Source of the DNA: Paludisphaera rhizosphaerae
GTDB taxonomy: Bacteria; Planctomycetota; Planctomycetia; Isosphaerales; Isosphaeraceae
Length of the DNA stretch: 58,927 nucleotides
NCBI RefSeq assembly: GCF_011065895.1
Contig: NZ_JAALCR010000032.1
Span: forward strand, 1-58,927
Reading direction: 5' to 3'
Positions 26,868 through 34,171 of this stretch are shown piece by piece. A program made the position numbers and the translations under genes. The stretch's first letter is position 1; each line of letters opens with the position of its first letter. The notes under the pieces were generated by a model that saw only the letters and a list, made by a program, of their open reading frames with translations, was not told where the DNA came from and made no database searches.

Positions 26868-27107
26868 TCAGAGATCTCGATCGGGCCTGGAACTCGGCGA
26901 GCCGATCAAAGGCCGATCCGCCGTGCTGTCCCACACGGATTCGACCATCGACTCCAAACCGGCCTCGAACATCAAACCCTGACGTGAGGCGAGGACGCTC
27001 GCCCTGGGGAGAATCTGGCGAAGGGAGGGGGCGTCGATCTCGGACTTCAGCGCGCGAAATAATGGCCGATCGCAGGCGAATTCACGAAGAGCCTCGATCC
27101 CGGTCAT
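26868..27107 (-). CDS. Possible Nif11-like small protein
   Basis: A 79-residue reading frame convergent with the M50 gene (7 bp between stops). Residues 1-57 follow the Nif11/NHLP leader pattern: IEALREFACDRPLFRALKSE at 4-23, then LASRQGLMFEAGLESMVES. The spacing of F, D, L, A, G and F fits the Nif11 consensus. Nif11-type domains serve as leader peptides of ribosomally made peptides or occur alone. No double-Gly cleavage site or modification gene lies nearby. No Shine-Dalgarno is visible, and a longer in-frame start at 27650 would overlap another gene. The call is tentative. Confidence 0.4.
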   Translation of the reverse strand: MTGIEALREFACDRPLFRALKSEIDAPSLRQILPRASVLASRQGLMFEAGLESMVESVWDSTADRPLIGSPSSRPDRDL

Positions 27108-27188
27108 CGCCAGGGGTAGCCTGAGAGCAGCATTGTGTTGGTGAGGCAGACACGTAGGAATGCCAAGTCTCTCTCGATGGAGATGTCG

Positions 27189-27620
27189 ATGACGCGCATC
27201 GTTTGCATCGCGATCGGTCTGGCGGCGTTGTCCGGAGCCGCCCTCGCCGACGAGAAACTCGCGACGATCGAGGGAGCCTGGAGGCAGGTCGAGAGCAAGA
27301 ACGGCGCTGCGAAGGAATACGAAAAGCTTCCCGATGGCGTGGAAATGACCGACTACATCGTCGGCGGAAGGTTCATCTGGACGATCGTCCAGAATGGGAA
27401 GATCCTCGGCGCCGCCGGCGGCCGCTACAAATTGGAGAAGGACAAGTTCACCGAGATCATCGAGTTTGTGAGCGGCGATGGAGTCCCCGACTCGTTCGTA
27501 GGGAGCACGTTTGAGTTCACAGTCAAGCTTGAGGGAGACGTCATGACCAAGGTCGGGACGATCCAGTTGGGCGGGCGGGACTCGAAGATCGACGAAAAAT
27601 GGGTGCGGTGCAAACCTTGA
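27189..27620 (+). CDS. Small exported lipocalin-like protein
   Basis: A 143-residue protein with a signal peptide (MTRIVCIAIGLAALSGAALADE, cleaved near 20). The mature part contains IEGAWRQVESKNG, then beta-strands with alternating residues (DYIVGGRFIWTIVQNGKILG; GRYKLEKDKFTEIIEF) and ends with KWVRC. This is the lipocalin-like pattern found in many small bacterial periplasmic proteins. GGAG precedes the ATG at 27189 by 6 bases; in-frame ATGs at 27177 and 27183 are less likely. Ligand and role are unknown. Confidence 0.7.
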   Translation: MTRIVCIAIGLAALSGAALADEKLATIEGAWRQVESKNGAAKEYEKLPDGVEMTDYIVGGRFIWTIVQNGKILGAAGGRYKLEKDKFTEIIEFVSGDGVPDSFVGSTFEFTVKLEGDVMTKVGTIQLGGRDSKIDEKWVRCKP

Positions 27621-27673
27621 GAGCCGACCAGGGGGCGTCGGCAGTTTCACTCAAGGGGCGCCACGGGAGAGCC

Positions 27674-27946
27674 ATGACCATGCCTGAGCCGACACCGTTT
27701 CAGTTCCGGATCTCGACGATCTCCCTCCTTACGGCTGTGGCGGCGCTCACGATCTCGCTCTTCCTGCTCACCGCACGCCACAACGCTCAGCTCATGGAGA
27801 TGACGCAGAGGCACAACGCCGAGATCGCCTCTTTAACGCGGCGGCACAACATCGAACTGCTTGAGATGACGGCTCGCCACACCACCCAACTCGTCGAGTC
27901 CGCCCGCTCGATGATTCAGGTCCAACAGAAGGCGAACGTGCCCTGA
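27674..27946 (+). CDS. Single-pass membrane protein with four 11-residue coiled-coil repeats
   Basis: A 90-residue protein: a short N-terminal cytoplasmic part, a transmembrane helix at about 17-35 (ISLLTAVAALTISLFLLTA), then four tandem 11-residue units, TARHNAQLMEM, TQRHNAEIASL, TRRHNIELLEM and TARHTTQLVES. Hendecad spacing predicts a right-handed or near-straight coiled coil, probably oligomeric, outside the membrane. His at the same place in every unit is striking and could bind metal. The ATG at 27674 or 27680 follows GGGAGA. It may be co-transcribed with the lipocalin-like gene 53 bp upstream. The function is unknown. Confidence 0.65.
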   Translation: MTMPEPTPFQFRISTISLLTAVAALTISLFLLTARHNAQLMEMTQRHNAEIASLTRRHNIELLEMTARHTTQLVESARSMIQVQQKANVP

Positions 27947-28659
27947 GGGGGGGCGGTCGGCGATCGTCCAATTCTTCGTCCACCCGATCGGCAGCGCCTC
28001 CGATCGGCGCAGGTCTTCGGCCGGTCGACATGCGGCGAAATCGTTAGGACCAGCAAGCCTGGTCGTTGCGCCGACCAGGGGGGCTCCGCCTGGGCGAGAG
28101 GTTGGGAAGTCGGCGGCTGGGGTGGTTGTGGCGATTGCGCCGCTGGTCTTCCTTGGCGGTTTCTCGTCCCGCGAGTGCGTTCTTGCGCCACCCTATTTTA
28201 CGGAGGGCGATCCTTGGCAGCGTGGTTCTCTACGTCGTGCAATTGGGACGACCACGGAGAGTCTGGTGAGAAAAGCGGACGATCGAACCCGCCGTAAAGG
28301 TGAGAATGTCTGAGGAAAACATGTTTGTGGTTATTGGTTTGCGTCGATTCCGGCCGAGCGGCGTCCGGTGCGAAGGAAGCCAATCGGAGCCAAACTCCGG
28401 ACCGGCTCTGATCGAGGTTGGCGACCAGGATTGCAGACCGCCGCAGTTCGTCTCCGATTGTCGCGGCCCCTCGTTCGTTCCTTCGGGGGGGCCTGCTCCC
28501 ATTTGAGGAAGGAGTGAGGTCGTCGAGGCTTGGGGGCCTTCTGAGGTTGTGCAACTTCAGGGCGAACCGCTGTAAGCTAAACTGGTGAATGATCGAAAGG
28601 GCTGATCGTCGGGGCGGCCCCACGATGTCGAACACTTGCGCCGGGGCGGGATCCGTTTC
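27947..28659. other. Long intergenic region upstream of the HerA-like ATPase
   Basis: About 710 bp with no gene that I can support; open frames on both strands have low-complexity, Arg/Pro-rich translations and no good start signal. A hairpin (CCTGGTCG and its complement at 28058-28079) has no T-run. The last 150 bp probably hold the ATPase promoter. A small RNA or a degraded gene is possible but not shown. Confidence 0.4.
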
Positions 28660-31185
28660 ATGAAGAACGAGGATTTCGAGAAGCTCGGGGTCTTTTATCT
28701 GGGCAAGGAGTACGACCTCGGGGAGCGGGCGACGACGCCGAATCTGCTCCTGTACGACTCAAAGCAACTGACGACGCACGCGGTCTGCGTGGGGATGACG
28801 GGGAGCGGCAAGACGGGGCTCTGCATCGCCATGCTGGAGGAGGCGGCGATCGACGGCATCCCCGTCATCGCGGTCGACCCCAAGGGGGACATCGGCAACC
28901 TCCTGCTCGACTTCCCCCAGCTTCGCGGCCAGGACTTCCTCCCCTGGGTCGACCCCGATGAGGCGTCGCGCCAGGGGATGACCGCGGAGGCCTTCGCCGA
29001 CAAAACGGCCGAGACCTGGAAGGACGGCCTGGCCAAATGGGGTCAGGACGGCGCGCGGATCCAGCGGCTGATGGACTCGGCCGATATGGCCATCTACACG
29101 CCGGGCAGTTCCGCTGGGCTGCCGCTGACCGTGCTGCGATCGTTCTCCGCCCCCTCGGCCGCCCTGCGAGAGCAGGGGGAGGCTTATCGTGAGCGGATCT
29201 CCTCGGCCGTCTCGGGGCTGCTGGCACTCCTTGGGATCGACTCCGACCCCATGACCGGCCGCGAGCACATCCTGCTCTCCAGCCTGCTCGACCGCTCCTG
29301 GCGCGACGGCCGCGACCTCGATCTGACCGACCTGATCCACGCCATCCAGTCGCCGTCCTTCGACAAGGTCGGCGTCATCGACCTGGAGACGTTCTACCCG
29401 GCCAAGGAACGCTTCGCCCTGGCGCTTCGGTTGAACAACCTGCTGGCCTCGCCGGGCTTCGCCGCCTGGATGGAAGGGGACGCCCTCGACGTCGGCGGCC
29501 TGCTCTACACGCCCGAGGGGAAACCGAGGATCTCGGTCCTTTCGATCGCCCACCTGAGCGACGCCGAGCGGATGTTCTTCGTCACGATCCTGCTGAACGA
29601 GGTCCTCTCGTGGGTCCGCGCTCAGCCGGGGACGTCGAGCCTGCGGGCGATCCTCTACATGGACGAGATCTACGGCTACTTCCCCCCCTCGGCCAACCCG
29701 CCCACCAAGAAGCCGATGCTGACCCTGCTGAAGCAGGCGCGGGCCTTCGGCGTCGGCGTCGTGCTGGCCACGCAGAACCCCGTCGACCTGGACTACAAAG
29801 GGCTGTCCAACTGCGGCACCTGGTTCCTCGGCCGGCTCCAGACCAAGCGGGACAAGGATCGCGTGCTGGAGGGCCTGGAAGGGGCTTCCAATGCCGCCGG
29901 TGCGAGCTTCGATCGGGCCGAGATGGACAAGACCCTCTCCTCGCTGGGCAAGCGGGTCTTCCTGCTCAACAACGTCCACGAGGATCACCCGATCGTCTTC
30001 GAGAGTCGCTGGGCCCTGAGCTACCTGAGAGGCCCGCTCAACCGCGACCAGATCCAGACCTTAATGGCCCCGAAGAAGAAGGCGAAGTCGGCCCCCGCTA
30101 AGGATCCCGCCGGGGAGACGATCCCAGCCCGGCCCGCGGCCGTCGCCCCAGCCGACGAGACCGGAGACGACGACCCGCCGGCGGCTTCCAAACCGAAGCC
30201 CGCGCCCGCCGAGCCCGAGCCTCGTGCGGTTACGGCCGCGAAGACGGCAGTCGGACGCCGCCCCGTCATGCCGCCCGACGTCCCCGAGTTCTTCGTCGTC
30301 GACAACGTTCCGTCGGGAAGCCCGCCGACCTACCGGCCCTCGCTGCTGGGGGTGGCTCGGCTGCATTACATCGACAAGAAGTCGAGCGTCGATTACTGGG
30401 AGACCCTGGCGGTCCAGCGGCCGGTCGGCGACGAGATGCCGGCCGACGTCTGGGAGGGGGGCAAGCACCTGACCAGCCGGATCCCTGTGCTGGACAAGAC
30501 CCCCGAGACCGGCGCGACGTTCGCCGACCTCCCCTCGGCGATGGCCCGGGCCAAGAACTACGCGGAGTGGACCAAGGACCTGAAGGCGTATCTCTACCGA
30601 GACCGTCGACTCACCATCTGGACCTGCCCCGAGTTGAAGGCGTACGGCCGTCCCGAGGAGACCGCCCGCGACTTCCGGGCGCGGCTCGCCCAGGCCGCGC
30701 GAGAGAAGCGCGACGCCGAGGTCGAGAAGCTCCGGGCCGCGTTCGGCCCCCGCCGCGCCGACCTGGAGAAGAAGCTCAAGGCCGCCCACGAGGCGCTGGA
30801 GAAGGAGCAGGCCAAGGCGTCGAAGTCGGGCTGGGACGCCGCCGTTTCGTTCGGGACCTCAGTCCTGGACGCCTTCACCGGCCGCAAGACCTGGACGAAG
30901 ACCAACGTGACCAAGGTCGGCAGCGCCGCCAAGGCCGCGAGCAAGGCCATGCGCGAGCGCGGTCAGGTCGGCTCGGCCCAGGACCGGGTCGACGACCTGA
31001 ACTCGCAGTACGTCGAGCTGGAGACCGAGTTCCAGACCGAGCTTGAGCACATCAAGACCACCCGCAGCCCGGAACTGCTCAAGCTCGTCCCGCTGGAACT
31101 CACGCCGCGCAAGTCGGACGTCACCATCGACCAGGTGGTCCTCGCCTGGACGGCCGGCCCGCTGCCGGAGGACGGCGAGGCGTGA
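28660..31185 (+). CDS. HerA/VirB4-like P-loop ATPase with C-terminal extension
   Basis: An 841-residue ATPase of the HerA-FtsK superfamily. Walker A GMTGSGKT is at 45-52 and Walker B ILYMDEIYGYF at 331-341; the region about 365-395 (VLATQNPVDLDYKG, then GRLQTKRDKDRV) matches the sensor and arginine-finger segment of HerA-type pumps. A disordered, Pro/Ala-rich linker follows (about 465-550). A C-terminal part contains a coiled coil at about 672-720 (EKRDAEVEKLRAA) and a basic region. These enzymes translocate DNA or drive export; no partner nuclease is adjacent. The ATG at 28660 is used; a TTG 24 bp earlier is possible. Confidence 0.85.
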   Translation: MKNEDFEKLGVFYLGKEYDLGERATTPNLLLYDSKQLTTHAVCVGMTGSGKTGLCIAMLEEAAIDGIPVIAVDPKGDIGNLLLDFPQLRGQDFLPWVDPDEASRQGMTAEAFADKTAETWKDGLAKWGQDGARIQRLMDSADMAIYTPGSSAGLPLTVLRSFSAPSAALREQGEAYRERISSAVSGLLALLGIDSDPMTGREHILLSSLLDRSWRDGRDLDLTDLIHAIQSPSFDKVGVIDLETFYPAKERFALALRLNNLLASPGFAAWMEGDALDVGGLLYTPEGKPRISVLSIAHLSDAERMFFVTILLNEVLSWVRAQPGTSSLRAILYMDEIYGYFPPSANPPTKKPMLTLLKQARAFGVGVVLATQNPVDLDYKGLSNCGTWFLGRLQTKRDKDRVLEGLEGASNAAGASFDRAEMDKTLSSLGKRVFLLNNVHEDHPIVFESRWALSYLRGPLNRDQIQTLMAPKKKAKSAPAKDPAGETIPARPAAVAPADETGDDDPPAASKPKPAPAEPEPRAVTAAKTAVGRRPVMPPDVPEFFVVDNVPSGSPPTYRPSLLGVARLHYIDKKSSVDYWETLAVQRPVGDEMPADVWEGGKHLTSRIPVLDKTPETGATFADLPSAMARAKNYAEWTKDLKAYLYRDRRLTIWTCPELKAYGRPEETARDFRARLAQAAREKRDAEVEKLRAAFGPRRADLEKKLKAAHEALEKEQAKASKSGWDAAVSFGTSVLDAFTGRKTWTKTNVTKVGSAAKAASKAMRERGQVGSAQDRVDDLNSQYVELETEFQTELEHIKTTRSPELLKLVPLELTPRKSDVTIDQVVLAWTAGPLPEDGEA

Positions 31186-31205
31186 CCACCGCGGCTCTTC
31201 CGATC

Positions 31206-32321
31206 TCACGCCTTCGCCGAAACGGCCGTCGTCGCCTCGTCCCCGACCATGATATGGGGACGGGGAACGACCGGACGCTGAGCGACGGCCGGCTTGAGGC
31301 GGAGCTTCATGAACGGCCGTTCGATCAACCGCAGGCTGACGCCGGCGAAGACCAGCGCAACGGCCCACGAGATCAGGAAGTGCGTCACCACGTTGAGGTG
31401 CGGCCGGAACGCCACCATGATCATCAACTGGATCGGGTACGCGTACAGGTACAGGCCGTACGAATAGTCGCCGGTCCAGTTCAGCTTCGCCGCCCGGGCG
31501 CCTGGCCGGAACGCGGCGAAGAGCAGGGCGTAAGCCCCGAAGACGGGGAAGGCCAGATTCATCACCCGGTACGGCCAGGTCTGGTAGGAGACCATCGCTC
31601 CGCCGAGCCAGGCGAGGGCCGCGAACGAGACGGCCATCCAGCCCCAGGAGACCCGGATCTTGTCTCGGAGGGCGTAGGCTACCGTCCCCGACAGGAAGCA
31701 GGTCAGAAGCCTGGGGTGCTGCCCTTCGATGCCCGCCTGGACCCCCAGGGTGATCGAGGCGATGTAGACCCCCCACGCGGCCAGCCACATCGCCGCCACG
31801 GACCAGCGTCGGCGGAGCAGGCCGGCCGCTCCGACCATGCCGATAAACAGGTAGTAATAGAAGTCGTAGCGAATCGTCCAGAGCGAGCCGTTCACACCCA
31901 GTTCGCGAAAGTCGAGCCAGAGGGCCGGAATCGCCAGGCCTGCGAACGTGGCTTCGGGCGGTCGCCTGATCCCTCGGGCCGCGAGCCAAGGCGCTGCGAC
32001 CAGGCTGGTGAAGGCGACCGCCGCGAAGAAGGCCGGATAGATCCGAGTCGCCCGGCGTGTCAGGAAGTCCCCCCACCCGCGCGACCCCGCCCAACTCGCC
32101 GCGACCAGGAAGCCGCTCAGGACGAAGAACGCATCGACCGCCATCCCACCCATCGTGTACTGGCCGGAGGTCAACTTGATCATCGGGTCGTGGCTGATCG
32201 AGAGGCCGTGCATGCGCAGGGAGTGCGACAGGACGACCGTCGACGTCAGTACGAATCGCAACAGCCCCACCGCGTTGTCGCGGTCGCCCCGCGGCCGTTC
32301 CAGCGTTGTATATGTTTTCAT
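31206..32321 (-). CDS. Acyltransferase 3 family integral membrane protein
   Basis: A 371-residue membrane protein of the OafA/YrhL acyltransferase 3 family, which moves acyl groups onto sugars of exopolysaccharide, peptidoglycan or lipids at the membrane. The start LLRFVLTSTVVLSHSLRMHG (about 20-39) holds the conserved R and H of the family, and AFFVLSGFLVAAS follows at about 59-71. About ten hydrophobic segments are visible. ATG 32321 is chosen over a longer frame because the extra N terminus is Arg/Pro-rich and unlike the family. The acceptor is unknown. It converges with the HerA-like ATPase (20 bp). Confidence 0.85.
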   Translation of the reverse strand: MKTYTTLERPRGDRDNAVGLLRFVLTSTVVLSHSLRMHGLSISHDPMIKLTSGQYTMGGMAVDAFFVLSGFLVAASWAGSRGWGDFLTRRATRIYPAFFAAVAFTSLVAAPWLAARGIRRPPEATFAGLAIPALWLDFRELGVNGSLWTIRYDFYYYLFIGMVGAAGLLRRRWSVAAMWLAAWGVYIASITLGVQAGIEGQHPRLLTCFLSGTVAYALRDKIRVSWGWMAVSFAALAWLGGAMVSYQTWPYRVMNLAFPVFGAYALLFAAFRPGARAAKLNWTGDYSYGLYLYAYPIQLMIMVAFRPHLNVVTHFLISWAVALVFAGVSLRLIERPFMKLRLKPAVAQRPVVPRPHIMVGDEATTAVSAKA

Positions 32322-32535
32322 GAGAATTCGCGAAGGCCGGCGGGCCGACGCGCTTCGGGGTGGTTTGGGGCGTCGCAGGTCCGAAGGCGGCGTGGGGCGA
32401 AGCCGGATGCGGGGCGCAGTCTGGCACGTCGCCCGGCGCTTGAGCCGCGCGGACATCCAGAGCCGAAGGTTCGGTTTGATTATCGGGCAAATTGTGCTCT
32501 CGACTTGATCTTCCGAGAGCGCCTGTCTTGCCTAT

Positions 32536-33441
32536 TCAGCCTTTTTCATCTTCGAGTTGCTTGCGGGCTGCTTCGATCGCCTCGAGTTTCTCAGGGCTGA
32601 CTTCGGGGTATTTGGGGTCAAGCTCCTGAACGGCCCTGGCGATCGTGTGGGCGACGATGGCGCGGGCGGCCCACTTGTGGTCGGCGGGAACCACGTGCCA
32701 CGGCGCCCACTTGGTGCTGGTCGCGTCGATGGCTTCTTCATAGGCCTTCATGTAATCGTCCCAGTAGCCGCGCTCAGAGATGTCCGAGGGGGAGAACTTC
32801 CAGTGCTTCGACGGATCTTCGAGCCGCTGGAGGAATCGCTTGCGTTGTTCCTTCTTGGAGACGTTCAGGAAGAACTTGAGCACCTTGGTCCCGTTGCGGG
32901 TCAGGTGCCGCTCCAGGTTGTTGATGTCCTCGAATCGGTCGGTCCAGAACGAGCCGTCGATCTCGGCGTCGGGGATGCGTTCGGCCTGGGCCAGCTCGGG
33001 ATGGACGCGGACGACGAGGACTTCCTCATAGTACGACCTGTTGAAGATGCCGATGCGTCCGCGCTCGGGGAGGGCCTTCCAGTAGCGCCAGAGGTAGTTG
33101 TGGTCGAGTTCCTCGGAGGACGGCTGCTTGAAGCTGAAGACCTGGCATCCCTGGGGATTGACGCCCGACATCACGTGCTTGATCGTGCCGTCCTTGCCGG
33201 CCGCGTCCATGGCCTGAAGGACGACGAGAACCGACCAGGTGTCCGAGGCGTACAGCCGATCCTGGGCCTCGGCCAGTTCGGCGACGCTTGTGGCCAGGAT
33301 CTTCTCGGCGAACTTCTTCCGCTCGGCCTTGGGCACGTCCTTGTCGCCGGCCCAGTCGGGTTCATAGTCCTTGAGCCGGAACTTCTTGTCGTGTGGGACG
33401 CGGAACTTCGCGGCGATCTCTTCCAACTTCGGCGTCGGCAT
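32536..33441 (-). CDS. ppk2: Polyphosphate kinase 2 family protein (PPK2)
   Basis: A 301-residue PPK2 enzyme, which transfers phosphate between polyphosphate and nucleotides. The Walker A-like MDAAGKDGT at 78-86 and the lid-side FNRSYYEEVLVVRVHPE at 133-149 are characteristic; this form of the second motif (FNRSxYExxLVVRVH) resembles class III/poly(P):AMP/ADP phosphotransferase types. FSPSDISERGYWDDYMKAYE and WHVVPADHKWAAR further along complete the active-site region. Length is normal. The Shine-Dalgarno AGGAG lies 7 bases before the ATG. Whether AMP, ADP or both are substrates needs a test. Confidence 0.92.
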   Translation of the reverse strand: MPTPKLEEIAAKFRVPHDKKFRLKDYEPDWAGDKDVPKAERKKFAEKILATSVAELAEAQDRLYASDTWSVLVVLQAMDAAGKDGTIKHVMSGVNPQGCQVFSFKQPSSEELDHNYLWRYWKALPERGRIGIFNRSYYEEVLVVRVHPELAQAERIPDAEIDGSFWTDRFEDINNLERHLTRNGTKVLKFFLNVSKKEQRKRFLQRLEDPSKHWKFSPSDISERGYWDDYMKAYEEAIDATSTKWAPWHVVPADHKWAARAIVAHTIARAVQELDPKYPEVSPEKLEAIEAARKQLEDEKG

Positions 33442-33478
33442 CGCGGAACTCCTGGTGTGAGCCGGGGGAACTTCCCTT

Positions 33479-34150
33479 TTACGACCTCCCGAGGATCGCG
33501 TCGATCACCCAGCAGCCGCGTGAATGACCTTCAGGCGACTCGCAGTGAGCGAGCACTTCAGCGTCGTCGCATCCGGCGGCTCGAAGAGCCGCGCCTAGTT
33601 CGGGCATGCGGCCGAAGTCTCGTTCCTCGTAGATTCGTCGGGCGAGGTTCTCCACTTCACTGGTTCGCCAGGCGGGATCGAATGGCGTGGGATGATCTCG
33701 CTCGCCGAAGACATCGTGGGCCGCGCGCAGGACGTGTCGATGCCAGGACAAGACCCATTTGTCGTATGTCGGATCTCCGATCGTGCAGTCGGAATAGTCC
33801 TCCGCTTGTTCGAGGAGGTTTTTCGTGAAGTAAGTGTGAAGGTCTTCCGCCGCCGCCCCAACCGCATCCAGAAGGGGATTTCCCATCTCGGGCCCATCGT
33901 TCCGGGTCGCCGCCTCGTAGGCCGCATCGGCGGCCGGTTGCAACTCGGATGCGTCCGCATCGCCGTCGGCGAAGCGCTCGGCCGTATCGATAGCCGCGAA
34001 AGCCTCGGGCTCTTCACTCTCGCGGGCGAGATAGAGGAAACGTCTCACGCACGCGCAAGCAAACAGCCTGGACTTGCGCTCGTTTGCATTCGCAAGCACC
34101 CATTTGATCCAGGACACTGAATCGGCGCCGACGCTCTGATCATCACTCAT
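33479..34150 (-). CDS. Planctomycete-specific family protein (RLFACAC-type)
   Basis: A 223-residue protein of a family that is highly expanded in Gemmata/Isosphaera relatives, recognised by KSRLFACACVRRFLYL near residue 26-41 and by the C-terminal LARRIYEERDFGRMPELGAALRAAGC, then DDAEVLAHC and HSRGCWVIDAILGR. Many relatives carry this module alone or fused to other domains. No catalytic motif or signal peptide is seen, and the function is unknown. Two conserved Cys in the RLFACAC core could be structural. It lies between the PPK2 and TPR genes on the same strand. Confidence 0.75.
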   Translation of the reverse strand: MSDDQSVGADSVSWIKWVLANANERKSRLFACACVRRFLYLARESEEPEAFAAIDTAERFADGDADASELQPAADAAYEAATRNDGPEMGNPLLDAVGAAAEDLHTYFTKNLLEQAEDYSDCTIGDPTYDKWVLSWHRHVLRAAHDVFGERDHPTPFDPAWRTSEVENLARRIYEERDFGRMPELGAALRAAGCDDAEVLAHCESPEGHSRGCWVIDAILGRS

Positions 34151-34171
34151 GGTGCGCTCCCCCGATCGGGG

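Noticed and set aside
27108-27650. The long form of the minus-strand frame over 26868-27650
   Set aside because: Its first 181 residues are antisense to the lipocalin-like gene, which has a signal peptide and a good ribosome binding site. Only the last 79 residues, outside that gene, are considered.
28058-28079. Hairpin CCTGGTCG-TTGCGC-CGACCAGG as a terminator
   Set aside because: It is only 8 bp, has no T-run on either side and lies more than 100 bp from the nearest gene end, so chance is likely in GC-rich DNA.
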